DNA of 64,000 bases from Augochlora pura (Eukaryota; Arthropoda; Insecta; Hymenoptera; Halictidae): positions 16,921,611 through 16,985,610 of the forward strand of contig NC_135772.1 in assembly GCF_028453695.1 (NCBI RefSeq). Direction: 5' to 3'. Within the stretch, counting starts at the first letter, position 1. Every line of letters starts with the position of its first letter. The notes under the pieces are model-generated. The model made no database searches. It was given only the letters and a program-made list of their open reading frames with translations, and was not told where the DNA came from. Shown here in pieces: positions 48,406-59,530 of this stretch. The position numbers and the translations under genes are program-made.

Positions 48406-50162
48406 TACAGGGCTCGTCGCGGAGGACTGTGATAGACATCGAGTCGTGGCCAGTACTTAATCGTGGCAACGGAATCGGGCGGCTGTTGTGGATTTGTTGC
48501 TCCGGGTGACCACGCCTAGAACCACGGGACCTCCGGTCGACCGGATCCCGTCGGATTTCCTAGCCAGCAGAATATGAAACTACACCTAGTTAAACTTAAG
48601 CGAATTAGATATCGAAGTTGTTAGAAGTCAGTACGTTCCAAGCTATTGTTGTCTAATATCAAATCGCGAGTCGCCTTTATCGCTGGGCCCACGACCGGAC
48701 GCGTCGTGGGCCGACGTTTCGCTCGACGATATCCTGCGCGCGCAAATAGGACACAAACAAGGTGCTTCCGCTGAGGACTTAGACGACGCTCGGGAGAGTT
48801 GTCTCGCGAGACCCGAAACGAGGGCAACGATGTACGAGAAGAAAACGTTAGCGTTCTTGCGTGTATTTGCTCGATGGAATATAACGAGGTTTTCTTTTTC
48901 CAAGACTATCAAACAACCGGGGGGCGCCGAAACACTTTTCCTCGCGTGGTCTGCGCACACCTCTTCGAGACTACGCGACACACCGTGGACCTGAGAACTT
49001 GACATAGAGAAGACATTTTCTGTAGCCAGCAGTTTGTTTCAATTAATTGTACGAACGAACGATCTAATTCGGTGCGGTTTTGTTCGCTGCTGCGCACGCT
49101 CGAGACTCGAAGCGAGGATTGAACTGCTTTAGATACTTCCTCGTGTATACATATCAATATAGGCGATTAAAGCGCAGCCTTTCGCGACCAGCGCAGTTCA
49201 TTGCTATGCAGTTCGAGTTCCGTGTCTTCGATCGAAAAATTCTCTCCTTTCGTTGCGACAGCTTTGCGTGGCTCGGGTACCTCACTATATTCCTTCCATC
49301 AAGTACAAACTGTGTTACCGATTGTTATAGTGTATATCACTTGTTAAAATTCCCTTCGACCGAGAGTGGTTCGAGGATGCCTGGATCCCATAAGCTTTTT
49401 CGGGCTTTCCCGAGATCTTGCGACTCGGCTGTTTCCAGGGCTTTCGAGGTCCTGCGACTCGCTGCTCTCGCTCCCAGGGACTCGAGGGCGCTTTCCACGT
49501 CCGCGTAGCACTCAATTAGGGATTAATATCGCGTCGCAAAGCTTTCACCGTTCAGTTGACCGGTACATTCTCAGTTTGCGTTGAAACGAAATCGGCCGTC
49601 GAGCCCTTACCGTACGCTACCTGGTGAAAAATATTTGCAAGCCTCGCGACTCCGTTCTTGGACCGTTCCAGTAGCCAGCCGAACAATTTCTCAGTTCGCA
49701 CAGATGTTTGCGCAGCTTCTTTCCGAGGGAGACGGGAACCAGCGACGCGCTATACGAGACCGTTCGAATTGTAACAATGCTCGGACCCGGGTGCTGGACG
49801 ACGACCGCGCAAGCAAGCTTGTCCCTGGTGAACGTCGTTTTTTCGCGATTCGATGTATCCGACTATCGTTTGTAAATAATTGTACGAAATCAGTTACTTT
49901 ATCGTGACCTCTATTCCAGAAGAAACGTCTCGCTTCATGTGCCTTAGTGTAAACGTAGGTTAAGCCTCTGGAGCTAATGTTGGACAAACTGGCTTACACA
50001 CGAACATTCATTTGATCTTGTCCGAACTATGTAGACACCATCACTACCCACCAGCGCGAATCGGGTCCCGTATATTTCATTGCGTTCCGTGCTCGCGTTC
50101 GATCGATCTTTTCGTGTCGAATTCATCGATGGAGACGGGTGTCGGCGTACGGTAAGGGTGTG

Positions 50163-50262
50163 NNNNNNNNNNNNNNNNNNNNNNNNNNNNNNNNNNNNNN
50201 NNNNNNNNNNNNNNNNNNNNNNNNNNNNNNNNNNNNNNNNNNNNNNNNNNNNNNNNNNNNNN
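50163..50262. other. Assembly gap (100 N)
   Basis: Exactly 100 N, so the true length is unknown. It lies in the presumptive numb 3' region; the flanks show no obvious shared repeat. Confidence 0.95.
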
Positions 50263-51200
50263 CTTCGTTGCCGACGTTTTCTTTTTTTATGTTGTAATCT
50301 GTAAGTTATCTTGTAAATAGTTCTTGGTAGGCGTTACTCTCAGCACAAAAAGGAACGTTGCTTCTATGTATTGTTCGACAGTTCGACGACGGGCCGCTAC
50401 TTCGCGGGGGATCGGTTGCCCGGCGAGCAACGGAACAACGCGCGTCGTTTGGCGAGGCCCCGCGCGCTCGATCCGAGTCGACTCGTATCGCGTCGAGTCA
50501 CCTTCTGTCCGTCCCGCAAATTAAAATCGAGTACCGCCGCAAAACGAAGAGACTCTTACGTCGGAGCAGCGGAACGTGGATCCGCGGCTCGCGGGGAAAC
50601 GATGGGGGTAACACGATCTTGGTCGAATCGATGTACTTAAAACGATCGCGGGCAGTTTGGCCGACCGACTCCGGGAACGGTTTGTCCGCTTTAGCGTCGC
50701 GTTCGTCGCGACTCGACGGCGTCGCGCCGATAGATGCGAAGGGAAACGGTGTCGGACTCGCCGGGATTTGGGGTAGAAAAAGGGCAGAGAAAGGCTGCCG
50801 ATCGGCGAGTATTTCCGCCGATTTCCTCTCGGCGATCGCACGGAAACGATACGTCGTCGATCGGTTCCACCGATTCTCTCGCCGTGCTCTAATCCGCCGA
50901 ACTGTGCGACGTTCGAGCCGATTCCTTTGATTTCGCTCTGGATGTCGTGGACATCGCGCAGCTTCGCTCCAATTGAGAACTCGGGAAGAAGGGGGACCGG
51001 AGGCGAGTGTACAAAATACAACGCAGTGATTCATTATTATAACACTATCGCCTAAGTACTTACTTTTTTTTTTTTGTTCTGCCGTCTTCTTTTTATACAT
51101 CCCTTTTTTTTATATCTCGATGTACTTATTAATTATTCGTTCGGGTTCACTTTCGTTAGAATCGAAGTCAGTAACAGGGGTAGAGAGATAGAGATACAGG

Positions 51201-51246
51201 ACGAGAGAGAAAAGAGAGAAAGAAAGAAAGAAAGAAAGAAAGAGAG
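51201..51246. repeat. (AAAG)n purine tract
   Basis: About eight AAAG/GAAA units within a longer purine-rich strand. Confidence 0.85.
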
Positions 51247-51447
51247 CGTTAGAGAGATTGAGTGCGTGAAAGATGGAAGGAGAAGCATATCCTGACTGGT
51301 TTCCGTTTCTCATGGAGCTGAAAGTAATCAAAATAATTAGTCGACTTCGAGATTGAGGATCATTCGATTCCGACGTGAGGGAGAAGAATTGGTGTCCGTG
51401 CAAAGAGACATTCCAGTGTCTCGTTCGAAAACGCGAGAAAGACTATA

Positions 51448-51461
51448 GGGGGGGGGGGGGG
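51448..51461. repeat. Poly-G run (G14)
   Basis: Fourteen consecutive G residues on the plus strand. Confidence 0.85.
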
Positions 51462-51780
51462 CATTTAGGATTCGTTTTCACTCGGAGGTACACGCAGGGA
51501 CACTGGAATAGAGGAGATGTGGGTGCACCGCGTGCCAAATTGAAACGTACAACCGCGTTGCCTGCAAATTTCGACAGTATATCGTGCACGCTTCCGTGGT
51601 TGTGTTGTATATAGTGTCGCCGATCGATTCCTAGATCAATGTACGACTGCGTGTATATTACGTGAAAGTATCCCTATTCGTTTTACAATGTATCTGCCTC
51701 TGTAAAGATACAATTTATTATAATATCTGTTGTGATTACCAAACTGTTCTCCACGTTCTTTCTGACCCTCCCACGTGACA

Positions 51781-52022
51781 TTAACCCCCTTGCACTATAG
51801 TAAACAGTCGGACGGTCGTGGCGAAGATTTTATGCAAGATCTACCAAATATGAATATTATTAATTTCTTCTACGTCGAAGTAAAAATAAATTCTCCTGTT
51901 AACAAAGTATAGAAACGAAAGTAAATAAAGGCAAAAATTGTCTGGTCCTATTAGGAAAATTATTAGGTACAAATAAGTGCTAATCGTCGCAGCATGAAAG
52001 GAGCGATAGTGCAAGGGGTTAA
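51781..52022. mobile_element. TTAA-flanked MITE upstream of the Cys/Pro-rich genes
   Basis: TTAA at 51781-51784 and 52019-52022 encloses 234 bp with ends CCCCCTTGCACTAT and ATAGTGCAAGGGG. The outer bases match the 46602 element family but the interior does not obviously match. It sits about 230 bases upstream of the next coding start. Confidence 0.7.
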
Positions 52023-52250
52023 TGTTCGAACCTTAACAAAATACCGGCGGCAAATTCATTTCGTCTTTGACGTCGATTCATGAATTCTAACCAGTGACAA
52101 AAACAGTTTTATTTTAACTAACGCCAATGCGGAAGATGTTCAAGTTGTACTGGCTAACCTAAATCATTCGTCTCCATCGTAACCAATTTCCCATTAAAAT
52201 TTTCAGTGATTAAAATTATCGAAAAATTGAATTAAATTAAAAGAAGAAAG

Positions 52251-52607
52251 ATGACGACCATGAGCGATGCGCTAGCAAGATACCCTCCCAGCGTAGCGTC
52301 CCGGTGCTCCCCGAGGAACCTCTGCGATCCAGGATGCCCGAAATGTTTAAATATTCAGCCACCTGCCACCGGCACTTCTTCCGTTCGCTTTCAGCTGACC
52401 TACACTTGCGACAAGTAAGAAACCCCTACGTGAATCCTATCGAAGATATTAACGGGATGGTGTGTTAACAGCGCGCTATACGCGCCGTGCTATTATCCGC
52501 GCCCGGTCGTTTGCCCTCCCCCAAAACCGCCGCCAGTGAAGAAAATTAATTGTTGTCTGAACTGGATCGATTGCTGCGGTGTACCGGTATCCGAATATTT
52601 TCGGTGA
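52251..52607 (+). CDS. Small cysteine/proline-rich protein A
   Basis: Two exons, 52251-52414 and 52472-52607 (stop TGA), joined by a 57-base GT-AG intron in phase 2, encode 99 residues with 11 cysteines. Features include NLCDPGCPKCLN early, YAPCYYPRPVVCPPPKPPP in exon 2 and CCLNWIDCCG near the end. No signal peptide is evident, so a cytoplasmic or structural role is more likely than secretion. An in-frame ATG also exists at 52260. I do not recognise the family; cysteine/proline-rich sperm-tail or cuticle-type structural proteins are possibilities by composition only. The neighbour 380 bases downstream shares the YAPCY motif and general composition, which suggests a tandem duplication. Confidence 0.7.
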
Positions 52608-52987
52608 CTGGATTTTTATGGTATTAATATATATTAATACGTTTGATAATAATTTTTGTAAATTCCTATGAATTTTGTTCGAACCGAAAAGTATAGTGAT
52701 TAATTAAGCTGTCGATACGATTAAAATGTTACGGATGAATTAAGCTTGTATTTTGAATAATTGCAAATCTATGTGAACGTAGAGAAGTTCGTTTAAATGG
52801 AAAACACATGAAAAAGTGTTCGCTTGTAGAGAAGTTCAAGGCGCACAATCTCGCCGCGATGCGATTGCAAAATTCGTAGAAATTGTTTTCGTAGCACCGC
52901 TTTTTTGGTATAATGATTCAAGAAAATTGTCTCCGTTGAAACAATATGATCCGCAGTCTCCCGTGCCAGTAAATTTTCAATCGAAGA

Positions 52988-53574
52988 ATGTCCTGTTGCC
53001 CCCCTGTAACGTGCGAAAGGCGTAGCAGCACCCTGCCGCCGCCATGTTGCCACGGCCCTAAGCCTGGCCCCTACGTCTGGCCGAAGAACGGTTGTCCACC
53101 ACCGCAAGCCTGTCTGCCACCCAAATGTTGCTGTCCACCGCCACCGTGTCCACCTTTGGTACGTGTTTCGTTAATTCGGCGCGGCGGCTTATATTTCTTT
53201 CTCAGATTCGTTTTCGACGATATCCGCGGCGAATCGCGAATTATCGAAGCGGCGCGCCCCGTCGGCCACGGCGAAACTAAACATTGAACCCGCTCGTTTA
53301 TTGTTGCTGCTACATACATCCAACAATAACAAGGAAGTTTTGCTAATAGATATGCAGACCACGGCCGGAGCCGCCTCCTCGACCGCGACCCGTCTGCATG
53401 CCCGAGTGCCGGCCAATTCCTCCACCTGTACCGATCCGGTGTCCGCCACCTCCGAAAATAAAACCACCGGCCTCGCGCGTGCAATTCTGCATACGCAACG
53501 AGTGCGGTTGCTGCACTTACGCGCCATGCTATTTCGCCGATCGTCCCGCGTGTCCTTGTACGGACTGCTGTTAA
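52988..53574 (+). CDS. Small cysteine/proline-rich protein B
   Basis: Two exons, 52988-53158 and 53350-53574 (stop TAA), phase 0, encode 131 residues of which 24 are cysteine and many proline. Exon 1 encodes MSCCPPVTCERR and ends PKCCCPPPPCPPL. Exon 2 encodes ICRPRPEPPPRPRPVCMPEC and ends with CGCCTYAPCY and CPCTDCC. The acceptor after CTAATAG at 53349 was chosen because it keeps the cysteine/proline frame; the stronger-looking AG at 53358-53359 would need two leftover bases. There is no signal peptide. ATTAAA at 53611 is a candidate polyadenylation signal. It is similar to its upstream neighbour in YAPCY and in exon layout. By composition it resembles disulfide-rich structural proteins such as those of sperm tails; this is inference only. 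Confidence 0.7.
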
Positions 53575-53997
53575 ACCCTGATCCAATTTATTGTTCACCA
53601 CTTTTCGTCGATTAAAAATTGTGAGTATCCAGATAGTAGAAAGTAAGTCGATCCTAATTCGAGGTCGAAACAATGACGATTTTTGGGAATTGAAAATTTA
53701 GAGTGATTTTTTAGAACTAGGTGTCGGTGGTATTTATATAGATTTTGGAAGAGTAGGAGTCGGGTGTATTCAAATCCTAAAAAATTCAAAATTGAGGCTA
53801 TTCAGATTTTATAGAATAGGAAATTTTAGGTAGATTAATTTTAGGTAGATGAATTTTAGAAAATTAAGAGTATTTTAATTTAGAAAAATTGGTAATTAGG
53901 ATTTTTAAAAATGAAGACTGGAGGATATCCAGATTCAAGAAAATTAGGAGCCGAGAATATTGAAATTATAAAAATTAGAAACCTAGAGTCCTCAGAG

Positions 53998-54245
53998 TTT
54001 AGGAAATTAGAAAATATTTAGAAATTGAGAAGTAGATTCCAAAGGATTGATAATCCAGATTTTAGCTAATCGGAAAACTTGACTATCCAGATTCCAAAAA
54101 ATTTGGTATCCATAATATCCAGATTTTAGGAAATTAGAAAATAATTAAAAATTGAGAAGCAGATTCCAAAGAAATGAGAATTCAGATTTTGGTTAATTAA
54201 AAAACTTGACTATCCAGATACTACAAATTTTGCTATCCAGAGTTT
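53998..54245. repeat. AT-rich tandem duplication, 127-bp period
   Basis: TTTAGGAAATTAGAAAATA at 53998 recurs at 54125. The blocks TTGAGAAG, AGATTCCAAA, CAGATTTT and AAACTTGACTATCCAGAT follow in the same order in both copies. Preceding sequence from 53690 is built of related short words (ATTTTAGAAAATTAG), suggesting an older, more decayed array. Confidence 0.7.
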
Positions 54246-54398
54246 CCATATTTGAAGAAATTAAGAATCGAGGCCATGCGGATTCTAGAAAATTAGAAAT
54301 CAAGATTATCCGGCTTGTAAATCCTGAGATGAGCGAGGCGGAGCACCCGCTTCCGCGAGATCGTGCCAAGGGGCGCCCGGCAGTTCGCTTGTCATTAC

Positions 54399-54566
54399 AA
54401 TAAGCAATACATCCCGGGGAACGGTGTAACGACGATGTCGACGAACGCCGAGGATCGCGGATTATCCAACAGCCGCTGACTCGTTTTGCTGCCTTTTGTG
54501 GTCGGATTATTGCAGGTCGTATCCGCGGATGCTGGCTCGTCGTTGTTGTTTGAATCGTTCGAGTCA
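54399..54566 (-). other. Candidate minus-strand exon
   Basis: A CCGTATTTTCAG acceptor precedes an open segment encoding an Asn/Asp/Thr-rich stretch (SDSNDSNNNDEPASADTTC) followed by SQRLLDNPRSSAFVDIVV. A possible donor is GTAATG at 54398-54393; otherwise the frame stops at 54395. The composition is not that expected by chance, but no partner exon or homologue is recognised. Confidence 0.25.
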
Positions 54567-54627
54567 CTGAAAATACGGGGCAATAAAGCCTCCCCCGTTA
54601 TCAGGGCGAGGCCCCCCTCTCCCCTCT

Positions 54628-54642
54628 CCCCCCCCCCCCCCC
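54628..54642. repeat. Poly-C run (C15)
   Basis: Fifteen consecutive C residues on the plus strand after CT-rich sequence. Confidence 0.85.
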
Positions 54643-55077
54643 GGTGATTAAAAACCCGCCTTTATCGTTTATTCTGCCAGCTACGCGGTACATTCGATCA
54701 GAATATTACTTCGCGTTCCGTTTTATTAGGTCGCCACTTACCAGCGTTTCCCGCAAACACGCCGCGAGGATCCGCCGGCCGCTTATGGTTCTGATAACGA
54801 CCACGTTTTTTTTTTCGAGTAGGGCCTCCGTAAAAACTGATAGGACGCGACCGTAACTTTTTAATATTTTTCACGCGTCGACCTATCGCGCATAAACAAG
54901 TGCTACTCGCGAGCAAATTAGCGAACGAGCAAAAAGTTAGTTGAAGCGGGCGCATTTAAATTGATATTATTTTAACGAAGGTCTAAATATCGCGAAATTC
55001 ACGCGCAGTAAATCGACGCGGATTTCTCTGAATTTTTCATTCAATTACCCGCGAACAATGACCGTCGAAGGAAAGAG

Positions 55078-55101
55078 GGAGAGAGAGAGAGAGAGAGAGA
55101 A
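55078..55101. repeat. (GA)n microsatellite
   Basis: About twelve GA units on the plus strand. Confidence 0.85.
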
Positions 55102-56659
55102 ATAAAAGGAGTGAGAAAGAGAGAAAGTTCCATAGAAAGGGTGGCAAGAGAATATCATCGGCAATCGAATGGAAAAATACTCGGTATCTGGTCGTTGTCT
55201 CGCCCGCGTACACGAATACTCGAGTAACGCCCCGGCCCGCTTGTGCACCCTCGTGTTTTGTATCTAGTTACGTCCATCTTCCTTGCCCGGCTGATGTTAT
55301 ACGGATTACATTATTCATGCCACCCTTTATCCAAACTGTTCTTCGACGAGGAGCAACGCGATAGGAGGAACACAATCGAGTGCAGGAAACGGGGACAAAA
55401 GGAGGAGACGACGCCTTCGACGATTTAACGAAGCAATTTAACCGTCTGAGTTGCCTATTCCGCGCGTTAAAAAAAGATCCACGGCGGAGCCACGACGAAA
55501 GGAAGGCAAGGTCGCAATAATGGAAGGCGCCGGCTCCTATCGACCACGGTCCGAATTCTGCTTGCTTTTCCCTTCCTTTCTTTATCTTTCGCCCGTCGCC
55601 GTCAGCGGGTCGTCGTTATTTCAAGAATCAAGGACGAAAAGTAAAGATCCCGTTTCCCGGAAATCGTTGCACTTGCAGATTCTTGTCTCGAAAATTTTCG
55701 ACCGAGAAATATTAAAAGTTCCGAAACTGCGGGTCGAAGAAACAGGAGAGAGAGAAAGAGAAAGAGAGAAAGAGGTCGAACTAAAATATGTCGAGCGACG
55801 AGCGTATCGCAGGGCGGGGTTTGTTTGAACGTGATCGCGGCCGCGTCTTTCGCTGTCACGCTATTATGTTCGCCGCTTCCTATTTGCCTGAGATCATCGT
55901 TGTTCTAGTTCTAATAACGGAGAGTGCTCATCATGCTCGGACGAGCCGGAGAAATGTGCAAACGGACGCTGTAATGGATGCACGTGTCACACGAGCAAGC
56001 GAATGGACCGCCTCTCTGTCGCGCGAGCAAGAAGCCAAACGATGTTTCGGGGGACGGAATTCGTTCCCACCCTGCGAAATTGTTGAAAATATCCGGCCCG
56101 CCCTTATCATCGCCTGCCATATCTAAGCCCCCCCCCAGAGGCTGCGATAATTTTCTAAGTTTTCTCCAGGCTCCAGCAACGGCACCGTCGCATTATTTTT
56201 ATCATCGTCTGTCGCTCTCCTTTCCCTCGCTCTATGCTGATTTCTATGGAAGAACTTGGGAACGGTATTCCATTTGTCATTAATCTTAGAGTAGTAACCA
56301 ATGTCTTGGTATCGCTAATGGTCACTCGATGTCAAATTGACTCGGTATCAATTAATGGCCGCTTGACACCAGAGACAATAATTGCGAATTGACGTCAAAC
56401 TGACTCCATATAAATAATGGTGTTACGGAGCGATACGGAGACGATTTGACCCGAAGTCGCCATTATTGATTTTGACTTGATTACTACTATAGCGATGCAG
56501 AGCCAATTTTATGCGATGTTAAACCTCATTTGTTCGCACCTTGTTTATTTATTAATTCCGAAAGAATTAATATGTACCAACTCATCAGTAGACCTTTATT
56601 ATCCGAAACACTGTTGAGCGTATTCTTGGTCATAGCAACAACCTACTCTTACACGTATA

Positions 56660-57007
56660 CAGGATGTTCCATAATTCATGATTCGAATTGGGTCATGTAG
56701 ATTCTATGGTTGGAGATAAGACGAAAATCAAGAATAACGAAATTGCGTGGCAGGCTTCGTTTTCGAGGAACACGCATTTAAATATCAGTCGAATACATGC
56801 ATTTTGAACAATATCTTTGCTGAACGTAATATACTATATTCAACGAAAAATACATTCATTGTTTTAATATCCTGTTATTAACGTACGTATTCTTCACTCA
56901 CAAAAGGTCGTATTTAGCGGTTTATAATGATCAATCGGCTTTTAATTAAGAATGAATTCAATTTTACACTTGACCCAATTTTTACCATGAATTATGAAAC
57001 ATTCTAT
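56660..57007. mobile_element. TIR-bounded non-coding DNA element
   Basis: Left end CAGGATGTTCCATAATTCAT and the reverse complement of the right end (GAATGTTTCATAATTCAT) match, and both continue to AATTGGGTCA, giving imperfect terminal inverted repeats of about 38 bases. ACGTATA occurs on both outer sides (56653-56659, 57008-57014) and may be a target duplication. It has no transposase frame. The family is unknown. Confidence 0.6.
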
Positions 57008-57184
57008 ACGTATATACATAATGGAATTGCAATATAGAAGAATTGCTGAAATAATTAATTCTTAGCAACATAAAAAATCATGTTCAAGAACAGACAAGAT
57101 CGCTCTTAATAACGAAGTTAATAATAACGTTGCTAATAACGTTAAACTCTTAATTAAAACGATGAACATTGCTTTATATATGTA

Positions 57185-57402
57185 TTAACGTTGGTTAATT
57201 AGAGACGTCCAGCGCTCAAATGGTAACCGTATCTCTTTTCTCGGGTTACCGGACGCGAGCATTTGTACCCCAGTTACCCGATCTGCAGCTACGACGATTC
57301 GAATCCATAGAAACACGCTGGAAGGGATCAGTCGAAGCTCTATCATCGGACCACCCAGGTTATCACCGGCAGTGTTGGAAGTCAATTCGGCGTGCGTCGC
57401 TT
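57185..57402 (-). other. Candidate minus-strand exon
   Basis: A TTAGCCTTACAG acceptor precedes an open frame starting ATHAELTSNTAGDNLGGP and continuing through FLWIRIVVAADR, where GTAACT offers a donor, or on to a stop at 57185. No homology or joining exon is recognised. The phase does not fit the candidate at 54399-54566 if that donor is used. Confidence 0.2.
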
Positions 57403-59450
57403 CTGTAAGGCTAAACCTTGCGTCGCCGAGCTTTCAAGGATCTTCGCACGCCGCGAATGCATAAACACGCGGCAACAATCAGTGTTGGAACGAGGCACGA
57501 GCTGACCATAAAGCGTCAACACAGATCTACGGATAATTGATCGGATCTCATCGTTTTTCATAATTTCGCTCGACCAGAATCACTGTACCGATTCCGGCAT
57601 ACGTAGCGCTTTATTATGCAAAGCGCCAGGCGGTTTCGCTGGGATAACGAGCGATAAGCAGGCGATCCAGACGGAAACCGAGATTCACACCTTGCCGCCG
57701 TCGCCGTCGCGATATAAGTTTATTTCTTTTTTATAGGATGAACGATTGGACGACGGGGCTCACCGGGCTGTTATACCCGCACGGCTTATCCCGAACGACG
57801 GTCCCCGAATAAATCTCTGATCGTATTCGGAAAACTCCTGGAAATTTTCGCGGTCTGGGCGGAACGGCGCGACAACGGCATCCCGCGAGCATAGGAAACT
57901 CGGCTCTCGTCCAATGTTCTTAGAGCATCGGCGTGGATCCTCCGACGCCGCGGATCGCACGCATTGAATTTAAACGGTCTCGCGGCGACGAATGGGGATC
58001 CCTTAACTTGAGAAATGAGACTAACAACTTTCGCCCCGAGTGTACTGAATTTAACGGGGTCCGCTCCTTCAAGAGCAACTTTCGCGGAAACTCCGCGGGA
58101 AACTCTCTGGCCGCGACGTCAGGAATTCGTTGTTTCCGACTCGGAGTCACAAAAGCTTTGCATAAATGCCAGTCAGCCAGCCTCCGGCCCTTCTGTCTTC
58201 CCGCCCCCCCCCTTTCCTCGATTAATTGCCTCTTAAAAAGCCGCGGGTCGACGAGAAAACAAAATCTTCCGCGGCCAATGCTTTCCGCCAGCGAGCGCCG
58301 CGATTCGGTGTACGGAGCCGATAGCATCGTTGTGATACGGACCCTCTCCGTGTTCCAGGCAAGTAAAGAGTGTGTATGAGAGAGAGAGGGGTTCTCGTGT
58401 TTCGACAGCTCGAAACTTCGTTCCGCAACGTGTCAGATAATTATGAAAGTAAACCGAGGGTTGTTTACCAGACTGATATGTAGCAAGTACGCGGGCACCG
58501 TCGGGGAAAATCCTTCAGAAACTTTCGGAAATTCGTTGCGGCGCGGGCGCAGATTCCCGCGAAATTTCGTTTAATGAACATCCGCGCTTGAAACAAAATA
58601 CACGAGAGGGGAGGGCTTTGCAGCTAGTTCTTGATTGAATTGTAAGCCGAGACTCGTAAGCTCGTATGCAGGGCGGCCTACAATTATCCTCCAGACACAG
58701 CCCCGCCGCGGCCCCCAACGTTTACACGTATATGTTTTGATCATTATCCGCGCCGGTGATATTACGCTCGTCTAATTATTGTCGAGAAATGGACGTCGAT
58801 TATAACGGGCCTATTTCCCCGCAGCAATTTACACCGCGCTGTCTGTCTCTCGCAGCATAACTCCGCTCGCCGTACTGATTCCGGATCTCTTTCGTGGCTC
58901 GACGTTGTTGTTCTACGCGGACCTTTTAACGGATCGCGTTTATGCGCGTACAGAGTCGAATTAATTTTGCACGCGTACGGAAATACGGGATCGGAGCGTT
59001 TCAGCTTTTCGATGGTGTTTATATATGCATTAAATATCTGTAAAAACTGTGTCAATGCCGAATGCTGGCGTCGACAGTGAAACAACTGCTGGATGTGTTT
59101 GGGATCCCGGATGGTTTTGGAAATCTCGATATCTTTGGGGTGCTGTCCCGACCAGGGAAATGGGATCCCACGTGTCCCTAGATACACGGTTTTATGGGGA
59201 ATATATAGCAAAATTATAGTACAACAGGATATCCTTTATTGGAATTTGCGATATCGCATTATTTATTATTTGAATATTTTCTCGTGTATATTTCTGAGTT
59301 AGAACTTGCAGAAGCAGTTGTAATTCTATAATTATTGTAATTATTGTTTTTATAGTTTTAAGAAGAAAATGGGATCTTTAGTTTAATATTATTGCTGTTG
59401 TTGTTTTAATAATCTTGGATATCAGAGAAATATAAGCGAGCATTTGGTTA

Positions 59451-59530
59451 TTAGGTTGGAAACTATGAAACGGGCGTTTTTGTTTAGTCTATGTACAGCT
59501 GCGACGCCCGTTTCATAGTTTCCAATCTAA
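59451..59530. mobile_element. 80-bp mariner-type foldback element
   Basis: A 27-base arm beginning TTAGGTTGGAAACTATGAAA (59451-59477) is inverted at 59504-59530 with a single mismatch and a 26-base loop. TA flanks both sides (59449-59450, 59531-59532), the target duplication of mariner elements, and TTAGGTTGG is a mariner-type end. It is non-coding: two terminal repeats with almost nothing between. Confidence 0.75.

Larger units (their letters stand above)
47422..51780 (+). other. Probable numb 3' UTR and flank
   Basis: After the numb stop the sequence has no coding frame with protein character for over 4 kb. AATAAA at 48122-48127 is a first candidate polyadenylation signal, and a longer transcript to about 51720 cannot be excluded. 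It holds a (GA)n run (48375-48405), a 100-N gap (50163-50262), a purine-rich AAAG tract (51201-51246) and a G14 run (51448-51461). Confidence 0.45.

Noticed and set aside
57920..58379. Overlapping 135- and 148-codon frames on opposite strands
   Set aside because: Both are Arg/Ser-rich with no motif or splice context, as expected in GC-rich sequence with few stops.
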